From the NCBI GenBank assembly GCA_016716405.1, contig JADJWK010000002.1, positions 62,001 through 126,000 of the forward strand: a stretch of DNA of 64,000 nucleotides, written 5' to 3'. The translations under genes and the position numbers were made by a program. Origin of the DNA: Candidatus Melainabacteria bacterium (GTDB taxonomy: Bacteria; Cyanobacteriota; Vampirovibrionia; Obscuribacterales; Obscuribacteraceae). Positions 17,754-25,218 of this stretch are shown in pieces. Under the pieces are notes generated by a model. It was not told the origin of the DNA. It searched no databases and worked only from the letters and a program-made list of their open reading frames with translations. Numbering within the stretch: position 1 is the first letter of the stretch; each line of letters opens with the position of its first letter.

Positions 17754-18945
17754 GACTGTTCTCAAACGGACCGATTGCTCCGATTGCGCCATGGGCGAAA
17801 GGGTCGGGCAGCTCTGGGGAACGCCCCAGAGCCAGGTAGCTCCCGGATTCTTCTATGAGACCGAGCAGATGAGCCGTGTGACCCGCGAGCAGGACGGCAA
17901 GACAATCACCGAGATAGTGCCCACCAAGATCCGGCACGATCTCCTGATGGACGCGAGCAAGGTGGCTGTCGAGCTCGATCTCGAGCATCGGCAGAAGGGG
18001 CTTCTCTGGTATTCCACCTATAAGGTCGATTTCGACGGGACCTATAGAGTCAGCAATCCGGATAATGACAGAAAGCTCGTTTCTCTGGAGTTCTATCTTC
18101 CTGCCAGCGAGGCGATCTATGACGATCTGAAGATCAAGATCGGGGACCGCGAGGTGATCAAGATCGATCCGGTGGACGGCAGGATCACCGAGCCTATCGA
18201 GCTGGACGGGCACGGCAAGCAGACTGTGAGAATCTCATACAAGTCCCGGGGTCTCAACGACTGGCACTATCTTTTCGGCCGGTCGGTCAATCAGGTTAGA
18301 GACTTCGAGCTGTCTATGAAAACCGATTTCGATGATATCGACTTTCCCCAGGGCAGCATCTCTCCGGCCAGCAAGAAGAAGCTCGACCGCGGCTGGCAGC
18401 TCGACTGGTCCTACAAGAATCTGCTTACCGGCTATTCCATCGGGATGACCATGCCAAAGAAACTCAACCCCGGACCCTGGGTTAGCGAGGTGACCTTTTT
18501 CGCTCCGGTTTCGCTCTTTCTCTTTTATTTCCTGCTTTTTATGGCAACCACGATAAAGGGTCTCAAAGTCCACCCGATGAACTATTTCTTCATCGGTGCG
18601 GCCTTCTTCAGCTTCCATCTCTTGATGGCATATCTGGTTGATCATATACCGGTGGAGCAGGCATTTCTGATAAGCGCCATTGTCTCGGTTACCCTGGTGG
18701 TGTCATATATGAGGCTGGTAGTCTCCAATCGCTTTGCTTTCGTGGAGGTGGGAATCGCCCAGCTCATTTATCTGGTGCTCTTCTCCTATACGTTCTTCTT
18801 CGAGAGGTTCACCGGACTTGTGATCACTATAATGTGCATCGCCACGCTCTTTGTCGTTATGCAGGCAACAGGCCGGATCGACTGGAGCGATGTTTTCGAG
18901 AAGCGTGCCCGCAAGAGCGAGCCGCCTGCAGCAAGAGAGAGCTGA
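17683..18945 (+). CDS. CreD-like inner membrane protein
   Basis: About 420 aa from ATG 17683. One N-terminal TM segment (IIAIVLIYLCTSLAWMVLG) leads to a large periplasmic domain of about 240 residues (VGQLWGTPQSQVAPGF; SVNQVRDFELSMKTDF). It ends in about six TM helices with the CreD pattern: HPMNYFFIGAAFFSFHLLMAY, YLVLFSYTFFFERFTGL and TLFVVMQATGRIDWSDV. CreD-family proteins are linked to envelope integrity and, in some species, beta-lactam or colicin response; no Cre/Bla regulators are adjacent here. A degraded copy of its 5' half lies at 11401-11706. It is convergent with the zincin-like gene, 6 bp away. Confidence 0.8.
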   Translation: MIKQIIAIVLIYLCTSLAWMVLGGTVLKRTDCSDCAMGERVGQLWGTPQSQVAPGFFYETEQMSRVTREQDGKTITEIVPTKIRHDLLMDASKVAVELDLEHRQKGLLWYSTYKVDFDGTYRVSNPDNDRKLVSLEFYLPASEAIYDDLKIKIGDREVIKIDPVDGRITEPIELDGHGKQTVRISYKSRGLNDWHYLFGRSVNQVRDFELSMKTDFDDIDFPQGSISPASKKKLDRGWQLDWSYKNLLTGYSIGMTMPKKLNPGPWVSEVTFFAPVSLFLFYFLLFMATTIKGLKVHPMNYFFIGAAFFSFHLLMAYLVDHIPVEQAFLISAIVSVTLVVSYMRLVVSNRFAFVEVGIAQLIYLVLFSYTFFFERFTGLVITIMCIATLFVVMQATGRIDWSDVFEKRARKSEPPAARES

Positions 18946-18951
18946 TATCTA

Positions 18952-19524
18952 CTACCTGGCTCCTTTCATGGTCCGGGGCCAGTTGATGGCGAAGAGACCG
19001 CCTTTGAGCTCGTCGAACACCAGGGGCCGGACGGGGGTGCCCCGCATATGGTGATAGAGCAGTCCCGCTCTTATATAGAAACCGCGGGTATGGTAGGTGT
19101 TCGGTAGATCGAGACCGACCATGTCCCAGTGGTGGCAGAGCTCGTGGCAGAGGGTGCTGAGGAAAGTCCCGAAGGCGGTGGTGCGTTTGTGGACGGCAGT
19201 GCGCATCCACAGTCTGATCTTCCGGCTATCAGGCTGGTAGTCGCCGAACAGCTCGAATTCCCGAGATTCGGATACCTCCAGGGGTCTGGCTCCCAGCACG
19301 CTGACCGTGGCCGGTTCTATGCCTGTTGCCATGGCGAACTCTTTCGATATCCGATTGGCTATGCGCCGAACATCTTTCTGGCTCTCTTGCTTGAGGGCGA
19401 CCTCAAGCTCCGCCGAGAGGCTGCGGAACGGCTCCACCGGCAGCTTCGCAATGGTGAGCATGGCGTCGCTGCGCTCGTACTCGCTACGTTTGCTTGAGTT
19501 TTTCGGGACCCTGTCGGTGATCAT
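18952..19524 (-). CDS. zincin-like (HExxH) protein
   Basis: A 190-aa soluble protein with the zinc-protease motif HELCHHWD (H127, E128, H131). A later His and aromatic pattern (YHTRGFYIR, H145) could be the third ligand. The region before it (FGTFLSTLC) is a plausible helix that carries the motif, as in SprT-like and other short metallopeptidases. The family is not recognised with certainty and no signal peptide is seen, so it would act in the cytoplasm. It is the last gene of the long minus-strand series beginning at 28266, 31 bp beyond the LRV-repeat gene. Confidence 0.6.
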   Translation of the reverse strand: MITDRVPKNSSKRSEYERSDAMLTIAKLPVEPFRSLSAELEVALKQESQKDVRRIANRISKEFAMATGIEPATVSVLGARPLEVSESREFELFGDYQPDSRKIRLWMRTAVHKRTTAFGTFLSTLCHELCHHWDMVGLDLPNTYHTRGFYIRAGLLYHHMRGTPVRPLVFDELKGGLFAINWPRTMKGAR

Positions 19525-19555
19525 GTCGAGATTCTAGCAAAGTACAGCCGGGCTG

Positions 19556-19942
19556 TCAGTTGAGAAACGGCACCGATCTTGTCTTGATACTCAGGGTCTC
19601 CCGAGCCCGGAAAGAAATGAATGGGTTCTCCGACTCGGCCAGGGCGCCGAGCACATCGAGGGGAGCCCACTTCTCCATGGCAAGAAGGAAGAGGGTCTGG
19701 CTGTCGCCGGTTCGCAGCAGCTCCTCGACCAGGTACCGGGGACAGCGCCGATTCGAGACCGCCGCCACCCTCACCTCTGGGTCGCTGTCCCAGGCAAGAA
19801 TCTCGAGCAGACCGGTTGTTATCGCCTGATTCTCCGCCACATGGCGGCGGATTCGCGGGTCGCTGCTCTCAGCAAGCTTTTTCAGCACCTTTTCCGGGGT
19901 ATTGGGATTGCCCGCCAGTATATACGTGATCATACTTCTCAT
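19556..19942 (-). CDS. leucine-rich-repeat-variant (LRV) protein
   Basis: 128 aa built of four to five helical repeats of about 24 residues with the LRV pattern: NPNTPEKVLKKLAESSDPRIRRHVAEN, then AITTGLLEILAWDSDPEVRVAAVSN, then CPRYLVEELL. Such repeats form a curved protein-binding surface. The start overlaps the stop of the receiver gene (ATGA), so the two are coupled and the LRV protein probably works with that signalling pair. Confidence 0.7.
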   Translation of the reverse strand: MRSMITYILAGNPNTPEKVLKKLAESSDPRIRRHVAENQAITTGLLEILAWDSDPEVRVAAVSNRRCPRYLVEELLRTGDSQTLFLLAMEKWAPLDVLGALAESENPFISFRARETLSIKTRSVPFLN

Positions 19943-20403
19943 GATTGATTCTCCTCGGACTCCTCTGTTCCCTCCGACTCATCGTCCTCATTCAGATCCA
20001 CGGACCAGAGATCGCAGATCTCCTTCACCAGCTCGCCGAGAGTCTCCGAGCGGGCCGGCTTTCTCAGGTAGTAATTCATGCCGAGATTGAGGGCTCTGTC
20101 GATGTCCTGATCGAGATTGGAGACGGTGAGCACCACCACTGGGGTCTCCTCGATGCCCAGAACGGTTCGCATTTTTTCGAGGAGCATATGACCGTTCATT
20201 TGGGGCATATTGAGATCGACCAACACCAGGTCAGGGTTGATGACCAGGCCCTGGTCGGCTAGCTCGAGATAAGCCATGGCTTCCACACCGTCTTGAACCA
20301 CGGTCAGGTTGAAATAGATGCCAGATTCCTCGAGGACCTCCTGCGTGAGCTCGGCGTCGGCGGGCCGATCTTCGGCAAGCAGTATCTCAATTGGTCTTCT
20401 CAT
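19939..20403 (-). CDS. single-domain response regulator (Rcp1/CheY type)
   Basis: 154 aa, a stand-alone receiver of the Rcp1 type found with phytochrome-like and other kinases. The acidic pair is E11/D12 (LLAEDRPAD), the phospho-acceptor is D63 (LVDLNMPQMNG), and the switch Lys is in YYLRKPA. A charged tail (NEDDESEGTEESEENQ) follows the receiver. There is no output domain, so it acts by protein contact or as a phosphate shuttle. It overlaps the histidine kinase gene by 17 bp and the LRV gene by 4 bp. Confidence 0.88.
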   Translation of the reverse strand: MRRPIEILLAEDRPADAELTQEVLEESGIYFNLTVVQDGVEAMAYLELADQGLVINPDLVLVDLNMPQMNGHMLLEKMRTVLGIEETPVVVLTVSNLDQDIDRALNLGMNYYLRKPARSETLGELVKEICDLWSVDLNEDDESEGTEESEENQS

Positions 20404-21592
20404 GGTCTTCTTCTCCCTGGTTTCCGACCTCCTCGTACAGAGGCAGGCGAACGATTACAGTAGTGCCTTCTCCTTCTTTCGAATGCGCCGATATCTCGCC
20501 CTCGTGCAGCTCGGCTATGGTCTTGCAGATGGAGAGACCGAGGCCGCTTCCTTCTCCGCCGGCTCCGGAGAGCCGCACGAAGGGCTCGAAGATGATCTCG
20601 TCGTTGCTTGCTTTGAAACCGATCCCCCGGTCTCGTACTTCGATCTGGGCATAGCTGCTGGAGGTGGTGGCGTCGATCACGATGGCAGGCGGACCGTCGC
20701 CACTGTAATTGATGGCATTTACGATGAGGTTCTGAAAAAGCTGACAGAGCAGCGACTCGTTGCCCCGTACCACCGGCATTCTCTTCTTGTCTATGGTGCA
20801 GCCCGACCGGCTGATGCTTGCCGAGAGACTGAGGATCACCTGGCCCATTACCTGGTTGAGATCCACCCTCGCGAATTCTTTCTCCTCTGCGCTTGCACGG
20901 GCATGATGGAGTAGGTTCTCGACATTTTTCTCGGCGTACCGTGCCGTCTCCACTATGATTCTCAAGAAGCGTGACCCCTTCTCGTCCAGACAGTTCGTAT
21001 AGCGTTTTTGCAGGAGCTCTCCGAATCCTTCGATGGTCCGAAGGGGCTCCTGGAGATCGTGGGATGCCAGCCTTCCGAAATTGATCAGGGTGGCATTCGA
21101 GCGAATCAGCGTTCTGATTACCTCTTTCAGCTCTGACTCAGCTTCGCGCCTGCGCAGGACTTCCTGCTCCAGCTCGATGGTCCGCAAACGCACGCGTTTC
21201 TCCAGGCTTTCAAGAAGCCGGCGGATCTTGCCGGTTAGATGGTTCATGAACCCGGCGATGATAAACATCACCATATAAGTGACCGGAAGCTGGCTTTCAA
21301 GGGCGCTCAATTGAAACTTGGGCTCGGTGATGAAGAGGTCGAAGGCCGGAATGCTTAGAAGCCCAGTGGCGAAGCCGGCTTTGCCGCCGTAACGAGAAGC
21401 CACCACTACTACTCCCAGGAGGTAAATCATGGCTACGTTCTCGATTTTGAGCCAGCATGCGGTGAGGTTACCCAGGGCGGTACAGCAAATGAGGACGAGA
21501 ATGACAAAGGTGGAAGTCCTGAAACTCCAGGGATCGGTTATGGGATCAAGTGAGGATGTATGCTCCTGCTTCGCTAAATTGTCAGCCAACAT
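20387..21592 (-). CDS. histidine kinase with KdpD-type DUF4118 membrane domain
   Basis: About 401 aa. Residues roughly 25-140 form four TM helices of the KdpD DUF4118 type (AMIYLLGVVVVASRYG; SIPAFDLFITEPKF). A coiled coil leads to a HisKA domain with phospho-His in ASHDLQEPLRT. The HATPase domain has NLIVNAINYS (N box), DRGIGF (G1) and GEGSGLGLSICK (G2). The KdpD and Usp cytoplasmic domains of true KdpD are absent; a separate universal stress gene lies directly upstream. ATG 21592 is chosen (GGAAGG upstream), and 21619 is possible. Its likely partner is the overlapping receiver at 19939. Confidence 0.85.
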   Translation of the reverse strand: MLADNLAKQEHTSSLDPITDPWSFRTSTFVILVLICCTALGNLTACWLKIENVAMIYLLGVVVVASRYGGKAGFATGLLSIPAFDLFITEPKFQLSALESQLPVTYMVMFIIAGFMNHLTGKIRRLLESLEKRVRLRTIELEQEVLRRREAESELKEVIRTLIRSNATLINFGRLASHDLQEPLRTIEGFGELLQKRYTNCLDEKGSRFLRIIVETARYAEKNVENLLHHARASAEEKEFARVDLNQVMGQVILSLSASISRSGCTIDKKRMPVVRGNESLLCQLFQNLIVNAINYSGDGPPAIVIDATTSSSYAQIEVRDRGIGFKASNDEIIFEPFVRLSGAGGEGSGLGLSICKTIAELHEGEISAHSKEGEGTTVIVRLPLYEEVGNQGEEDHEKTN

Positions 21593-21720
21593 GGGACACC
21601 GTTTCCTTCCGCCTGCCACTTCTATCCTAAAGAGCGATAGTGATTAAACTGTGATCGTTGGCTGTTTTCCTCTGTCTTGATGCTATTGTTCTTTACAGGA
21701 TTTCAGGACAGGTTTTCAGG

Positions 21721-22170
21721 TCAGCCGTGAGTGCATTCTCGGATCACTTCCACCGAGCAGGGCGCTGTTTTGACTATCTCCTCGGCGACGCTGCCCAGCA
21801 AGATCTTCTCCACCCCGGTGCGTCCATGGGAGCCGACCACAATCAAGTCGGCTTGCCAACTTCTGGCTACTCTAACTATCGTCTCTGCTACCGGACCGCT
21901 CTCGACCTTCTGTTCGACGACAAATCCTGAGAGCTCTTTTTCGAGCCTCTCGGCTGCCTTGCTGGCGATCTTCTTACTCTGGGTGGCTATTTTCTCTTCG
22001 TAAGTCGTGGGTACGTCGCTTGTCTGTCTCAGGAAATTGAATTCCCGGGGCGGGGGCTGTATTATGCTCAGCACCATGAATCGGGTGCCCGCTTTCCAGC
22101 CGTGCTCGGCGACGAAGTTGACGGCATTGTCCGAGCATTCCGATCCGTCTACAGCCACGATTATTTTCAC
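21721..22170 (-). CDS. single-domain universal stress protein
   Basis: 149 aa, a complete UspA domain: KIIVAVDGSECS at the N-terminus and the ATP motif VGSHGRTGVEKILLGSVAEEIV near the C-terminus. It starts 11 bp after the SbtA-like gene ends, the place where cyanobacteria usually encode the PII-like SbtB. The DUF4118 kinase follows it by 128 bp. It might sense nucleotide state for the transporter or the kinase, but that is inference. Confidence 0.88.
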   Translation of the reverse strand: MKIIVAVDGSECSDNAVNFVAEHGWKAGTRFMVLSIIQPPPREFNFLRQTSDVPTTYEEKIATQSKKIASKAAERLEKELSGFVVEQKVESGPVAETIVRVARSWQADLIVVGSHGRTGVEKILLGSVAEEIVKTAPCSVEVIRECTHG

Positions 22171-22181
22171 TATCAGAACCT

Positions 22182-23873
22182 CTAGACTACAGGAAACAAT
22201 CTAATGACCGTTTCAGAAATTACCAGATAAAGCGGGATACCGATGGTGACGTTATAAGTGAAGGTGAGTCCCAGGGAAGCCGCAAGAGGCAGTGTCGGAC
22301 TGGCTTCTGGCACAGCCAGCCGCTGGATGGCGGGCACCGCTATATAGGAGGCGGCGGCACAGAGTACCGAGAACAGCACATAAGTGCCGAGTTGCAGGGG
22401 CTGGTTGAGCAGGTGGCTGAACAGCGATGTGACCAAGATCCCGAAGAGCGCAAATAGATTCGGGGCAATCAGACCGAAGGCGATGAATGTTTTGCCTGCC
22501 GCTTTCAGATCCCGAATTCGGCGTGCCGCATTCATGCCCATCTCCAGAAGGAAGAGACAGAGCATTCCCTGGAAAAGGGAGACGAAGAGTTGATCGTCAG
22601 CTTCGGTGATACCGGGACCCTGGAGACGGCTGATGAAACCGATGGCGATACCACCGATGAGAAGAAAGAGACCGGGGTTGAGGAATATCTCACGCAGGAG
22701 CTCCAGATTGATTGTTCCTCCTTTATGGACCTCGGCAGTGGTCTCTGATTCGACTTCCAGCTTATTTCCTTGCTCTATCAGTGTGGGCTCGAGCGGTGCC
22801 TCATATCCGGGCTCTCCAGGCATATTACCGTTAGCGTCCATCCCCCGGCGCCGCAAGCGCGATACAAGAAAGAGACAGACCAGGCAGCCCGGGATTTCCA
22901 TCACCGCGAGCATAACAGGCATGTAAGCAGCATAGGCGATAGAGGCTGTCTGCAGGACGCCAAGGCAGGTGAGGAATGTACCAGCCGAGTCCGAGCCGTA
23001 ATAACCGGCTACGGTGGCAGCGTCGATGGCACGCAACTTCTTGACACGTTTGAGAAATTGCCAGGCGGCCAGGCCGACCAGCAAGTTGGCGATAAATCCG
23101 ACGATCATATACAGGCCGGCCTGCGCCAGGGACGCTCGCGAGAGGTTGGCGAGCTCCTCGCCTCCGTGCCAGCCGATAGCCACCAGCAGATAAATTGTGA
23201 GACCCTGATAGACGGCATAGGGGAACTCGAAGGGAACTCTCAGAAGTACGATGAGGAAGCCGAAGTAGAAGAACAGGAGAAGGGGCTTGAAGAGGTTCTT
23301 GATCAGGTTGTGCCAGAACTGCGTAAGAGCGTTTTCCTGCTTGACCTCGATATTGAGGGCGACACTATTGCTTATCGGCATGATATTTACATGATCGCCC
23401 CGGATGACATCGCTGGCTTTCAGATTGTTCTTGCCTCTGACGAAATGTGTTCCCGGTGTGATGATGTACGTGAATTTCTCCAGATAATCCGGGGTAACCG
23501 TGATCTTTTCTTGATCGACCTCCAGCACGGCTCCGCTGATTACGCGCAGTGCCGCAACCTGTGTGACCCTACCGGTCTCATCGAATGTCAGCTTGAGCTG
23601 ATCCCGGGGATGGAGGCTTTCGATGCCGACAGTCTCGCCGTTGAGCATGATTGCCGCATCAGGACTGATTGGAAGATAAGTCTCTTCCTGGCCTTCCTGA
23701 TCTTTGAAGATTAATTGAGGCACACCTGTTTGTATTCGATTGAGAAGCATTGTCTGGTCGTGCTTCTGGTGATGCTCCGCCTGGGAGGTATTGCCGATTC
23801 CTGCTGCCAGTGCGGGGGCGCCGAAGATCAGGACCAGGGCGAGAGCCACCAGGAGTTTCTTTGTGTTTGCCAT
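22182..23873 (-). CDS. SbtA-like Na+/bicarbonate symporter with an exported N-terminal domain
   Basis: About 563 aa, versus roughly 370 for typical SbtA. Residues 1-24 are a signal peptide (LLVALALVLIFGAPALAA). Residues about 40-180 form a beta-rich domain with repeated strand-turn units (VISGAVLEVDQEKITVTPDY; IRGDHVNIMPI) resembling DUF5666-type modules. From residue 190 come about ten TM segments of the Sbt_1/DUF897 family, including AIDAATVAGYYGSDSAGTF (283-300), with a hydrophilic loop near 350-400. SbtA imports HCO3- with Na+. The ATG at 23873 is chosen because it starts the signal peptide. It lies downstream of the LCIB-like and SulP genes. Confidence 0.78.
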   Translation of the reverse strand: MANTKKLLVALALVLIFGAPALAAGIGNTSQAEHHQKHDQTMLLNRIQTGVPQLIFKDQEGQEETYLPISPDAAIMLNGETVGIESLHPRDQLKLTFDETGRVTQVAALRVISGAVLEVDQEKITVTPDYLEKFTYIITPGTHFVRGKNNLKASDVIRGDHVNIMPISNSVALNIEVKQENALTQFWHNLIKNLFKPLLLFFYFGFLIVLLRVPFEFPYAVYQGLTIYLLVAIGWHGGEELANLSRASLAQAGLYMIVGFIANLLVGLAAWQFLKRVKKLRAIDAATVAGYYGSDSAGTFLTCLGVLQTASIAYAAYMPVMLAVMEIPGCLVCLFLVSRLRRRGMDANGNMPGEPGYEAPLEPTLIEQGNKLEVESETTAEVHKGGTINLELLREIFLNPGLFLLIGGIAIGFISRLQGPGITEADDQLFVSLFQGMLCLFLLEMGMNAARRIRDLKAAGKTFIAFGLIAPNLFALFGILVTSLFSHLLNQPLQLGTYVLFSVLCAAASYIAVPAIQRLAVPEASPTLPLAASLGLTFTYNVTIGIPLYLVISETVIRLFPVV

Positions 23874-23988
23874 AAGCTGAGATTGCCACCTCTGCATACC
23901 AGCCCGAAAATAGCCGAGCGGAGCCTGCTCTAGCTGGTAGGTTGAAAGGGAAAAGTTTTGCTCGGCTACCGGAGGTCAGCCTCTGACA

Positions 23989-25218
23989 CTACTCTAAGTA
24001 ACGATTGTGATCATCCTGTGGCATCTTCGCGATAAATTCACATTCCCGTTCGGAACGGGAATCAGCTCGATGATCGGGCAAGCGCACTTTTACTTCGCTT
24101 GCATCGGCCATTATATGAATCGCCTCCTCCAGATCCACCTGGCGGTCGTTTACCTCGCTTTGCTCCATGAGAGCGTGAAAGATCTCCTCCTGCTCCATGA
24201 TCGTGAAGGTGCCGTCCGGTGCCCGGAGACAGGCGGCCCATGGAACGAACTTGGTAAGGGGAAAGAGCTGACCCGGGGAGGGGGAGATATCGATGTTGAG
24301 ACCGGAAATGAAGAGCACCCTTTTGCCGTGGAATTCCTGGCCGGTGGCCAGGGTCCTGTAGGTGCGGTCGAATTCTACCTGAGTATTGACCTGGGCTGCC
24401 ACAAGAAGCGGAGCGCTGGATGTAATTATGCAGGCCATCGGGCTGAGTAGGTTCTGCTCCAGGTGACCGCCGCTTTCCGGATCGTCCGGAACATGACGCT
24501 TGAACTTGAAGACATCGGCGTTGAGAAGATCCCCGATTTGCCGGCGGCCGTTCTCGGGCCGGGCGTCTTTAAGGGATTCCCGGAAAGGCTCGCTGGCAAC
24601 GAAGCACTTGGCGGTGCTGAAGGAGCGAACCGGCGCGTGGGAGCCGTTATTCATAGAACTCGTGATCTTGTCCATATTGAGGAATATGCCTTCGTTGCGC
24701 TCCTGGCGAAGGAGATAATTGTCGATGATAACCAGATTTTTGCTGTCGCTGCGCTCCAGCAGGATGTTCTTGCGGGCGAACTCGTATTCCTGGCGATACC
24801 AGCTCAGGACACCGCTTATCTTTCCGCAACTCGGACCGAATTCGTTGTTCTCAGTTTGCAGCCTTCTATAAGTACCGAAAAGATGATTATCCGGATCGTA
24901 GCCGACATGACTGGCATGAATGATCACCAGGTCTTTGCCGTGCTGGGCGAAAGGCCCGTGCCGGTCGGTTGAGATCACGCCGCCCACTCTGCCGTGGTTG
25001 AAGGGAAAAGTCCCGAAATGCTTGGCGATGAGAATAATCGGATAACCCTGGCTCTCGTCGGAGCAAAATGCCCTGGATGGGAGGATCTTGCCCTCCTCGA
25101 AACCGAGCTTCAGGCAGAGATTGAAGAGCCGTCCCATGAAGCTCGAGTAACGCAGGGTCCTGCCTTCGATATGGAAATCCCTCAGGATTACCTCGATGTC
25201 GACATCGGAGGAGAACAT
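23989..25218 (-). CDS. LCIB/C-type carbonic anhydrase-like protein
   Basis: 409 aa, soluble. The N-terminal half resembles the limiting-CO2-inducible LCIB/C beta-carbonic-anhydrase-like domain: AFCSDES (C52, D54), then HASHVGYDPDNHLFGTYRR (H101/H104), then GPSCGKISGVL (C131). In that family, Cys-His-Cys bind zinc and the patterns C-x-DE and PHI-x-(I/V)D...G...S-x-CGAL are diagnostic. The match is from memory of family motifs, not a search. The C-terminal 270 residues are less clear. The start abuts the SulP stop and the gene is followed by SbtA, so CO2/bicarbonate interconversion beside two anion transporters fits well. Confidence 0.62.
   Translation of the reverse strand: MFSSDVDIEVILRDFHIEGRTLRYSSFMGRLFNLCLKLGFEEGKILPSRAFCSDESQGYPIILIAKHFGTFPFNHGRVGGVISTDRHGPFAQHGKDLVIIHASHVGYDPDNHLFGTYRRLQTENNEFGPSCGKISGVLSWYRQEYEFARKNILLERSDSKNLVIIDNYLLRQERNEGIFLNMDKITSSMNNGSHAPVRSFSTAKCFVASEPFRESLKDARPENGRRQIGDLLNADVFKFKRHVPDDPESGGHLEQNLLSPMACIITSSAPLLVAAQVNTQVEFDRTYRTLATGQEFHGKRVLFISGLNIDISPSPGQLFPLTKFVPWAACLRAPDGTFTIMEQEEIFHALMEQSEVNDRQVDLEEAIHIMADASEVKVRLPDHRADSRSERECEFIAKMPQDDHNRYLE

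Noticed and set aside
22770..23714. 314-aa plus-strand frame over the SbtA-like gene
   Set aside because: The minus-strand frame encodes a clear polytopic transporter with family motifs; the plus frame is its shadow.
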